A stretch of DNA of 43,796 nt from Mycobacterium szulgai (GTDB taxonomy: Bacteria > Actinomycetota > Actinomycetes > Mycobacteriales > Mycobacteriaceae): NCBI RefSeq assembly GCF_002116635.1, contig NZ_LQPW01000110.1, forward strand, positions 1-43,796, given 5' to 3'. The notes below the pieces were generated by a model that saw only the letters and a list, made by a program, of their open reading frames with translations, searched no databases and was not told the DNA's origin. Each line of letters begins with the position of its first letter. Position 1 is the first letter of the stretch. A program made the translations under genes and the position numbers. Below are positions 37,532 through 43,796 of the stretch, piece by piece.

Positions 37532-38269
37532 ATGCCGGATATCTCCCGGGGCGAGCATCTGCCGAAATTGCGCCCGGACGGCAAGCCGTTACACCCGTCG
37601 TGGTTGCCGCGGCAGCGTCGTGGCGTCACCCCGCAGATGATCGGGCGCTACCCGGACTACGACGTACTGTCCACCGCCGACAGCTGGGACGAGGCGACCA
37701 AGAGCGTGGTGCTGTCGCGGCTGGAAAAGCCGGGACCGTTGCGGTTTTTCGATTCCGCCGAGGAGCCGACGCTGCGGTTGTTCTGCGACACCGTGCTGGC
37801 CCAGGACGCCGAGCCGCGGATCCCGGTGCCAGAGGTCGTCGACGCCAAGCTCGCCGATGGCCAGCTGGACGGGTACCAGTACGCCGACATGCCCGACGAC
37901 CGAGACACCTGGCACCTGGTATTGCGCGGTTTGGACGAGGCAGCCCGGGAAGCCGGGGTGGGGTCCTTCGCCGACGCCGACGCCAAGACCTGCGAATCCA
38001 TCGTCGAGCGGTTCGCGCACTCCGAACTGTCCGGCGGCAGCTGGGAGCGGTTGAACGTCTCGCGCGCTTGGTCGGTGGTGATGAGGATGGTTCTGAGCGC
38101 GTTCTACAGCCACCCGTGGGCCTGGAACGAAATCGGTTTCGGCGGCCCGGCGTATCCCCGCGGTTTCATGCGGCTCGGCGGTGTCGGCGCCCGGGAGCCG
38201 TTCGAAAAGCCCGGCGCCACTGACGAAGACCCGGTCCAGACCGTCGAGAAGGGACACATCGATGGGTGA
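37532..38269 (+). CDS. Gluconate 2-dehydrogenase subunit 3 family protein
   Basis: The 245-residue protein has the segment RFFDSAEEPTLRLFCDTVLA and the DTWHLVLRGLDEAA region of the small (gamma) subunit of membrane GMC dehydrogenases. In classic gluconate or fructose dehydrogenases this subunit carries a Tat signal and takes the flavoprotein across the membrane; here the N-terminus (MPDISRGEHLPKLRPDG) has no signal or twin-Arg hydrophobic stretch. It overlaps the GMC gene start by eight bases, so subunits should be made together. An intracellular complex is likely. The frame is open upstream but without family similarity. Confidence 0.85.
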   Translation: MPDISRGEHLPKLRPDGKPLHPSWLPRQRRGVTPQMIGRYPDYDVLSTADSWDEATKSVVLSRLEKPGPLRFFDSAEEPTLRLFCDTVLAQDAEPRIPVPEVVDAKLADGQLDGYQYADMPDDRDTWHLVLRGLDEAAREAGVGSFADADAKTCESIVERFAHSELSGGSWERLNVSRAWSVVMRMVLSAFYSHPWAWNEIGFGGPAYPRGFMRLGGVGAREPFEKPGATDEDPVQTVEKGHIDG

Positions 38270-39959
38270 TTTCTGGCGCGGACTGCTCAAAGGGGCAGTG
38301 GGGCCACCCGACAACGATTCGCGGTTCCTGCTCGACGTGCACTCCCGGGACCTGCCCGGTGAGGCGACCATGCGCCGCTACCACGACGACGAGGAGGTCG
38401 ACCTGGTTGTCGTCGGCGCCGGCGCCGGCGGTTCGGTGCTGGCGCAACGGCTGGCGCGCGCGGGCTGGCGCATCGTCATTCTCGAGGCCGGTCCGTTCTG
38501 GCACCCCGACGAAGACTGGGTTTCCGACGAGGCCGGCTCCCATCAGCTGTATTGGACCCAGAAACGCATCATCGGCGGCTCGGACCCAATCGAGTTGGGC
38601 AAGAACAACTCCGGGCGCGGCGTGGGCGGATCGATGGTGCACTACGCCGGATACACACCACGTTTCCACCCCAGCGACTTCGAGACCTTCACCCGCGACC
38701 GGGTCGGCGCCGACTGGCCGATCAGCTACGCCGATCTGCGGCCGCACTACGAGCGGCTGGAGGCCGAGCTGCCGGTGGCCGGCCAGGATTGGCCGTGGGG
38801 CTATCCGCACAAGTACCCGTTCGCTCCACATCCGGTGTCGGGTGCGGCCATGAAACTCTGGGAAGGCGCCATCAAGCTGGGCATCGAAATGAAGGTGGGC
38901 CCGGTGGGAATCGTCAACGGTGTTTTCGGGAATCGGCCGCACTGCATCTATCGCGGCTACTGCCTGCAAGGCTGCAAGGTCAACGCCAAGGCCAGCCCGT
39001 ACGTCACTCACCTGCCCGACGCGCTGGCCCACGGCGTGGAGATCCGGGCCAACTGCATGGCCAGCCGCGTCGAAGTCGACGAATCCGGAAACGCCACCGG
39101 CGTAACCTATTTCGCGGAGGGCGACTCACGGGAACGTCATCAGCGCGCGAAAGTGGTTGCGGTGGCGTGTTATTCGATCGAAACGCCCCGGTTGCTGCTC
39201 AATTCGCAGAGCCGCCAATTCCCCGACGGATTGTGCAACAACAACGATCAGGTCGGGCGCTACGTGATGGTCCAGGGCGCATCGCAAACCGCGGGGCGCT
39301 GGCCCGAAGAGATCCGGATGTACAAGGCGCCGCCGCCGGAAGTCTCCTCTGAACAGTTCTACGAAACCGATCCCGATCGCGGTTTCGCGCGCGGCTTCTC
39401 CATCCAGACCGTTTCGCCGCTGCCCATCGGCTGGGCCGAACATGTACTCGCCGACGGGCATTGGGGTGCGGCACTGCGCGAATACATGCGCGACTACAAC
39501 CACTGGGCCACCATCGGCGTCCTCAACGAGCTACTGCCGCACCCGGAAAACCGGGTCAGCCTCGCCGAGGAAACCGATCCCTACGGCATTCCTGTCGCCC
39601 GATTCGACTACGCGCTGTCGGAGAACGACAAATCCAACATCGAGTACTCCACCAAGGTGATCACCAACATCCTGCATGCCGCCGAGGCCCAGGACGTGCT
39701 CACCATCCAGCGCTTTGCCCACCTGATCGGCGGCGCCCGGATGGGCAGCGACCCCGAGAACAGCGTCGTCAACTCCGATCAGCGCACCTGGGCGGTGCCC
39801 AACCTGTTTTTGACCGACGGTTCGGTGTGTCCCACCCAGGGCAGCGCCAACCCGGCGCTGACCATCATGGCGCTGGCGTCGCGGCTGGCCGAGCGGATCA
39901 TCCGCGGCGACGTCACCGCGGACGTCAACCGGGGCGCTCGGGTCGGATCCGCGCGCTGA
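38262..39959 (+). CDS. GMC-family FAD-dependent oxidoreductase
   Basis: The 565-residue flavoprotein has a 44-residue N-terminal lead, then the FAD Rossmann motif GAGAGG (52-57) with VILEAG, the GRGVGGS loop, and the C-terminal GMC region HLIGGARMGSDPENSVVNSD...NLFLTDGSVCPTQGSANPALTIMALA with the conserved Asn near the end. A CIYRGYCLQGCKVNAK segment resembles Cys-rich stretches of dehydrogenases in the gluconate/sorbitol group. It should oxidise an alcohol to an aldehyde or ketone with the subunit-3-like partner. No Tat signal is present. The substrate is unknown; sterol, alcohol and sugar types cannot be separated by eye. Confidence 0.92.
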   Translation: MGDFWRGLLKGAVGPPDNDSRFLLDVHSRDLPGEATMRRYHDDEEVDLVVVGAGAGGSVLAQRLARAGWRIVILEAGPFWHPDEDWVSDEAGSHQLYWTQKRIIGGSDPIELGKNNSGRGVGGSMVHYAGYTPRFHPSDFETFTRDRVGADWPISYADLRPHYERLEAELPVAGQDWPWGYPHKYPFAPHPVSGAAMKLWEGAIKLGIEMKVGPVGIVNGVFGNRPHCIYRGYCLQGCKVNAKASPYVTHLPDALAHGVEIRANCMASRVEVDESGNATGVTYFAEGDSRERHQRAKVVAVACYSIETPRLLLNSQSRQFPDGLCNNNDQVGRYVMVQGASQTAGRWPEEIRMYKAPPPEVSSEQFYETDPDRGFARGFSIQTVSPLPIGWAEHVLADGHWGAALREYMRDYNHWATIGVLNELLPHPENRVSLAEETDPYGIPVARFDYALSENDKSNIEYSTKVITNILHAAEAQDVLTIQRFAHLIGGARMGSDPENSVVNSDQRTWAVPNLFLTDGSVCPTQGSANPALTIMALASRLAERIIRGDVTADVNRGARVGSAR

Positions 39960-39991
39960 CCAGGCCCAACCACCCCCCGCTACGCAACCGC

Positions 39992-40009
39992 CCAACGCGT
40001 TGGTTGACA
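39992..40009 (+). promoter_or_regulatory. Palindrome CCAACGCGTTGG overlapping a possible -35 box
   Basis: A perfect 12-base palindrome (39992-40003) is followed directly by TTGACA (40004-40009), 57 bases before the thiolase ATG. Its AACGCGTT core resembles the KstR core AACNNGTT, but the outer T and A required by TNNAACNNGTTNNA are missing. It is a possible operator for a TetR-type repressor. Confidence 0.35.
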
Positions 40010-40065
40010 ATCGAGGCAAGGTCGCTTCATTCGGAGCCCAAACAAGTGTCAAAGGAGACATCGTC

Positions 40066-41223
40066 ATGGCTGAAGCCGTCATCGTCGAGGCAGTGCGTTC
40101 CCCGATCGGCAAGCGCAACGGCGGTCTGTCGGGCGTGCACCCGGCGGAGCTGTCCGCCCAGGTACTCAATGGGCTGGCGGACAAGGCCGGCATCGACCCT
40201 GAGATCGTCGACGACGTCATCTGGGGCTGCGTCATGCAGGCCGGTGAACAGGCCCTCGACATCGGCCGCACCGCGCTGCTGACGGCCGGCTGGCCGGAGA
40301 CCGTGCCGGGCGTGACGGTGGACCGCCAATGTGGTTCGAGCCAGCAGTCGGTGCACTTCGCCGCGGCCGGCGTGGTTGCCGGGCACTACGACGTCGTGGT
40401 CGCCGGGGGTGTGGAGTCGATGTCGCGCACGCCGATGGGTGCGTCGCTGGCCAACGGCGGTCGCCCGTATCCGGAGCGGTTCCTGAGCCGCTACGACGGC
40501 CGGATTCCCAACCAGGGTCTGGGGGCGGAGATGATCGCCGAGCAGTGGGGGCTGGATCGCCTTGCGCTGGACGAATTCTCGCTGGCCTCCCACGAAAAGG
40601 CCGCGGCTGCACAGGATTCCGGAGCCTTCGACGACCAGATCGTGGGCATCAAAGTGACCGACGGTCACGAAAATGCAATCGTCCTCAAGGACGAGGGCAT
40701 TCGCCGCGGCACCCCGATGGAGAAGATGGCCTCGCTCAAGCCCGCCTTCAAGGAGGACGGGGTGATCCACGCCGGTAACTCCTCGCAGATCTCCGACGGC
40801 TCGGCCGCACTGCTGTTCATGTCCGCCGAGAAGGCGAAGTCGTTGGGGCTCAACCCGATCGCCAAGGTGCACACCGCAACGCTGGCCGGGGCCGACCCGG
40901 TGATCATGCTGACCGCGCCCATCCCGGCGACCCAGAAGGTGCTCAAGCGGTCCGGCTTGAGCATTGGCGACATCGGAGCCTACGAAGTCAACGAGGCGTT
41001 CGCGCCGGTTCCGCTCGCGTGGCTCAAGGACATCGGAGCCGACGAGAAGAAGCTCAACCCCAACGGAGGCGCGATCGCGCTCGGGCACCCGCTGGGCGGC
41101 TCCGGTGCGCGGCTGATGACCACGCTGCTGTATCACATGCGGGACAAGGGAATTCGCTACGGCCTGCAGACCATGTGTGAGGGTGGCGGTCAGGCCAATG
41201 CCACCATCCTGGAGCTGCTGTGA
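40066..41223 (+). CDS. Acetyl-CoA acetyltransferase / 3-ketoacyl-CoA thiolase
   Basis: The 385-residue thiolase has nucleophile Cys in VDRQCGSSQQ (about residue 89), His in GGAIALGHPLGGSGAR, and the second Cys in MCEGGGQANATILELL. The start MAEAVIVEAVRSPIGKR has AAAGGAGA upstream. It resembles the FadA-type thiolases that shorten acyl-CoA or steroid side-chain CoA esters in mycobacteria. The stop overlaps the crotonase start (GTGA), so the two are coupled. It would release acetyl- or propionyl-CoA in the last step of beta-oxidation. Confidence 0.94.
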   Translation: MAEAVIVEAVRSPIGKRNGGLSGVHPAELSAQVLNGLADKAGIDPEIVDDVIWGCVMQAGEQALDIGRTALLTAGWPETVPGVTVDRQCGSSQQSVHFAAAGVVAGHYDVVVAGGVESMSRTPMGASLANGGRPYPERFLSRYDGRIPNQGLGAEMIAEQWGLDRLALDEFSLASHEKAAAAQDSGAFDDQIVGIKVTDGHENAIVLKDEGIRRGTPMEKMASLKPAFKEDGVIHAGNSSQISDGSAALLFMSAEKAKSLGLNPIAKVHTATLAGADPVIMLTAPIPATQKVLKRSGLSIGDIGAYEVNEAFAPVPLAWLKDIGADEKKLNPNGGAIALGHPLGGSGARLMTTLLYHMRDKGIRYGLQTMCEGGGQANATILELL

Positions 41224-42023
41224 CAGCAAGCGGTGACGGTCAGCCCGCGGCGCTCGTCGAGCGCCGCGGCAATGTCATGGTCATCACCATCAACCGGCCG
41301 GAGGCGCGCAACGCGGTCAACGGAGCCGTCAGCATCGCGGTGGGGGATGCGCTGGAAGAAGGGCAGAACGACCCCGAGGTGCGGGCGGTGGTGATCACCG
41401 GCGCCGGCGACAAGTCGTTCTGCGCCGGCGCCGACCTCAAGGCGATATCCCGGCGGGAGAACATCTACCACCCCGAGCGCAGCGAGTGGGGTTTCGCCGG
41501 TTATGTGCACCACTTCATCGACAAGCCCACCATCGCGGCGGTCAACGGCACGGCTCTGGGCGGCGGCACGGAGCTGGCGCTGGCCAGCGATCTGGTGGTG
41601 GCCGACGAGCGCGCCAAATTCGGTCTGCCAGAAGTCAAACGCGGTCTGATCGCCGCTGCCGGCGGCGTTTTCCGGATCATGAACCAGCTGCCGCGCAAGG
41701 TGGCCATGGAATTGCTGTTGACCGGCGAGCCGCTGACCGCGTCCGACGCCTTGGAGTGGGGCCTGATCAACCAGGTGGTCACCGACGGTTCGGTGCTGGA
41801 CGCGGCGGTGGCGCTGGCCGCCCGAGTGACGGTGAACGCGCCGCTGTCGGTGCAGGCCAGCAAGCGCATCGCCTACGGCGTGGACGATGGCGTCATCACC
41901 GACGAGGAAGCGGGCTGGGACCGCACCGTGCGCGAAATGCGCACCCTGATCCGCTCGGAGGACGCCAGAGAGGGGCCGCTGGCTTTCGCCGAGAAACGCG
42001 AGCCGGTCTGGAAGGCGCGCTAA
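41220..42023 (+). CDS. Enoyl-CoA hydratase/isomerase (crotonase family)
   Basis: The 267-residue crotonase starts at a GTG overlapping the thiolase stop. The oxyanion-hole sequences FCAGADLKAI and NGTALGGGTELALASD are intact. Glu residues equivalent to the two acid/base residues of enoyl-CoA hydratase are present, in GGTELAL and LPEVKRGL, so it should hydrate trans-2-enoyl-CoA. The C-terminus (LAFAEKREPVWKAR) is typical. With the thiolase it supplies the hydratase and cleavage steps missing from the ACAD-SDR operon at 23071-26209. It ends 17 bases before the convergent PE_PGRS stop. Confidence 0.93.
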   Translation: MTASGDGQPAALVERRGNVMVITINRPEARNAVNGAVSIAVGDALEEGQNDPEVRAVVITGAGDKSFCAGADLKAISRRENIYHPERSEWGFAGYVHHFIDKPTIAAVNGTALGGGTELALASDLVVADERAKFGLPEVKRGLIAAAGGVFRIMNQLPRKVAMELLLTGEPLTASDALEWGLINQVVTDGSVLDAAVALAARVTVNAPLSVQASKRIAYGVDDGVITDEEAGWDRTVREMRTLIRSEDAREGPLAFAEKREPVWKAR

Positions 42024-42040
42024 CCGTCCCGCGGTGCGCT

Positions 42041-43741
42041 TTAAGCTAGGCCGTCGTTTCCGGCCTGGCCCAAGAGCGCGCCCGGGTCGCCGCCCTTGCC
42101 GCCGGCACCGGGTGTTGGACCGGTGCCGCCGTTGCCGCCGTTGCCGCCGTCGCCGATCATTACCGCATCGCCGCCGCGGCCGCCTTCGCCGCCGGCGGTA
42201 GCACCCTCACCGCCAGCGCCGCCGGCTCCGCCGGTGCCCAGTAGCTGACCGCCCTTGCCGCCGGCCCCGCCGGTGCCGCCGCCCTTGCCAATGCTGGTTC
42301 CGCCGCTGCCGCCGCTGCCGCCGTTGCCGAGGAACAAGGCATCGCCGCCGGCGCCGCCCATCCCGCCGCCGTTTGCGCCGAATCCGCCGGTCCCGCCGAC
42401 CCCGCCGCCCGAGAACAGATAGCCCCCGGTGCCGCCGGCACCTCCATTGCCGCCGATGCCGCCGATACCGCCCGCGCCGCCGTCACCGCCGGAGCCACCG
42501 GTACCGAACAGTGCACCGGCGTTGCCGCCGGCTCCACCGGCCGAGCCAACGCCGGCGCCCAGGTTGAATCCGCCGACACCGCCGGCACCCCCGGATCCGG
42601 CGAGCATGCCGCCGTTGCCGCCGGCGCCACCGGCACCGCCGCCGGCGGTGCCACCCGTTCCGCCGGCGCCGCCGTCGCCGCCGGCGGCGCCGACCAGGCC
42701 GCTGAGCAGCCCGGCGTTTCCGCCGCGCCCGCCCATCCCGGCAGCGGCGGCGTTGCTGGCACCGCCTGCCCCACCGCCACCGCCGGCGCCGAATAGCCCA
42801 CCGGCTCCGCCGTTGCCGCCGAGGCCGCCGTCCCCGGAGGCCTTGCCGGTCGCAATGCCGCCGCCACCACCGACGCCGCCGCTACCCGACAGGTAGCCAC
42901 CGGTCCCGCCGATTCCACCGGTTCCGGCAGTGCCGCCGCCCGACAAGTTGCCGCCGGCGCCGCCAGCGCCGCCGGTGCCCATCAATCCGGCCGCACCACC
43001 GGCACCACCGGCCGAGCCGGCTTGGCCGGAACCGCCCGCGCCACCGTTGCCGAGCAATATCCCACCGGGCGTGCCGCTGTGTCCGCTGCCCGGATCGCCG
43101 TTGATCCCATTACCGATCAGCGGACGCCCCAACAGCGCTTGGGTGGGCGCATTGACGATGTCGTATACCGGTTGCAGCGGCCCGCCGGACCCAGCTGCGC
43201 CCGCCTTGCCGATGATCGGGCCAAAGCCGCCGTTGCCGCCGTTGCCTCCGGTGCCGATGAAGGTTGCATTGCCGCCGGCACCGCCGGCCCCGCCGGTCGT
43301 AGCGCCCTCGCCGCCGGCACCACCGGCACCTCCGGTGCCCAACACGTAACCGGCCCGGCCACCGGCCCCGCCGACCCCGCCGTCGCTGGTGAAGCTCCCA
43401 CCGCCGACCCCGCCGGCGCCGCCGAAGCCAAGTAGGCCGCCGGCTCCGCCGGTCCCACCGATCCCGCCGTGGCTACCGACGCTGACGCCACCGGCTCCAC
43501 CGGCTCCGCCGGTTGACATCAGCAGGCCCGCATTGCCGCCGGCACCTCCAGCCCCGCCCGAACCAACCGTGGCGAACCCGCCGGTTCCACCTGCACCGCC
43601 GCTGCCGAACAGCAGGCCGGCGTTGCCTCCGGCGCCTCCGGCGCCACCATCGGCCGTTACCGCGGCTCCACCGGTCCCGCCGGCACCCCCGGCGCCGGCA
43701 AGCAGGCCCGCATCACCGCCGGCTCCGCCAGCGCCCCCGAA
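42041..43741 (-). CDS. PE_PGRS family protein, 5' end missing
   Basis: A minus-strand frame of 566 codons of Gly-Gly-Ala/Gly-Gly-Asn repeats ends ...[11 protein letters not shown] at a TAA (42041-42043). The N-terminal PE domain is not in the window. About 200 residues from the upstream limit the repeat array is interrupted by a linker-like segment ([20 protein letters not shown], then PLIGNG; about 43090-43200), which normally follows the PE domain directly, so this gene may hold two fused PGRS units. Beyond 43741 the same frame stays open but reads as antisense PGRS. The true upstream sequence is therefore uncertain. Confidence 0.88.
   Translation of the reverse strand, partial: FGGAGGAGGDAGLLAGAGGAGGTGGAAVTADGGAGGAGGNAGLLFGSGGAGGTGGFATVGSGGAGGAGGNAGLLMSTGGAGGAGGVSVGSHGGIGGTGGAGGLLGFGGAGGVGGGSFTSDGGVGGAGGRAGYVLGTGGAGGAGGEGATTGGAGGAGGNATFIGTGGNGGNGGFGPIIGKAGAAGSGGPLQPVYDIVNAPTQALLGRPLIGNGINGDPGSGHSGTPGGILLGNGGAGGSGQAGSAGGAGGAAGLMGTGGAGGAGGNLSGGGTAGTGGIGGTGGYLSGSGGVGGGGGIATGKASGDGGLGGNGGAGGLFGAGGGGGAGGASNAAAAGMGGRGGNAGLLSGLVGAAGGDGGAGGTGGTAGGGAGGAGGNGGMLAGSGGAGGVGGFNLGAGVGSAGGAGGNAGALFGTGGSGGDGGAGGIGGIGGNGGAGGTGGYLFSGGGVGGTGGFGANGGGMGGAGGDALFLGNGGSGGSGGTSIGKGGGTGGAGGKGGQLLGTGGAGGAGGEGATAGGEGGRGGDAVMIGDGGNGGNGGTGPTPGAGGKGGDPGALLGQAGNDGLA
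43231..43285 (+). repeat. Inverted repeat copy 1 (inside PE_PGRS)
   Basis: These 55 bases are the exact reverse complement of the last 55 bases of the window (43742-43796). In minus-strand sense they encode [18 protein letters not shown], in frame with the PE_PGRS gene. Confidence 0.95.
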
Positions 43742-43796
43742 GGCGGTGCCGGCGGCAATGCAACCTTCATCGGCACCGGAGGCAACGGCGGCAACG
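43742..43796 (+). repeat. Inverted repeat copy 2 at the window end
   Basis: This is an exact 55/55 reverse-complement match to 43231-43285; identity stops at once on the inner side (43741 against 43286). Here the PGRS sense strand is the plus strand, so coding polarity flips at 43741/43742. Most likely it is a contig-end overlap of a repeat k-mer; a real inversion is possible. Confidence 0.95.

Overview
The window comes from a mycobacterium, almost certainly a slow grower. It is GC-rich and carries PE_PGRS, PPE-MPTR and PPE-SVP genes, a WxG100 pair of the EsxM/EsxN type, and the block prpR | prpD-prpC, DUF3556 membrane protein, metE in the order known from M. tuberculosis (Rv1129c-Rv1133c). 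The species cannot be told from the sequence. Both ends lie in PGRS arrays. The last 55 bases are an exact inverted copy of 43231-43285, so the piece looks like a whole assembly contig that stopped in repeats.

Layout. (1) 1-10669 is a PE/PPE/ESX island: a 3'-truncated PE_PGRS gene, a large cyclase-like/NB-ARC/LuxR regulator, a PPE-MPTR gene, a PE-PPE-esx-esx run and a further PPE-SVP gene. (2) 10670-21094 is the methylcitrate and methionine region: a flavin amine oxidase, prpR divergent from prpDC, a small secreted protein, a DUF3556 membrane protein behind a KstR-type operator, and metE behind a cobalamin riboswitch with a short leader ORF. (3) 21095-34718 is a catabolic locus: a double-domain TetR regulator with an NmrA-like protein, an SDR and two acyl-CoA dehydrogenases on the minus strand; on the plus strand a vWA/MoxR-AAA (NorD/NorQ-like) pair, then a signal-less periplasmic-binding-protein-like gene, an AveC-family membrane protein, an SDR, an aldehyde dehydrogenase and a cytochrome P450. 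(4) 34719-36876 holds a DGPF/YCII protein, an ECF42-type sigma factor and an SRPBCC protein. (5) 37041-42023 holds a small membrane protein, a gluconate-dehydrogenase-subunit-3-like protein with a GMC oxidoreductase, and a thiolase with an enoyl-CoA hydratase. (6) 42041-43741 is a second PE_PGRS gene lacking its 5' end.

How the parts may work together. Regions 3 and 5 contain almost every activity needed to oxidise an alkyl or side-chain carbon to an acid (P450, GMC/SDR, ALDH) and degrade it by beta-oxidation (ACAD pair, hydratase, hydroxyacyl-CoA-type SDR, thiolase). Only a CoA ligase is missing. Propionyl-CoA from such a pathway would feed the neighbouring methylcitrate genes.

Most notable observation: four similar 18-bp imperfect palindromes (half-site near ATTTGGTTC) stand before the double TetR gene, in the ACAD/vWA divergent promoter, at the vWA/AAA junction, and before the binding-protein/AveC/P450 operon. 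They define a probable local regulon that joins a MoxR-type chaperone pair to a P450/AveC/beta-oxidation pathway. A second set of sites, CTACGACCCCC repeats spaced by about two helical turns, flanks the LuxR-type regulator on both sides.
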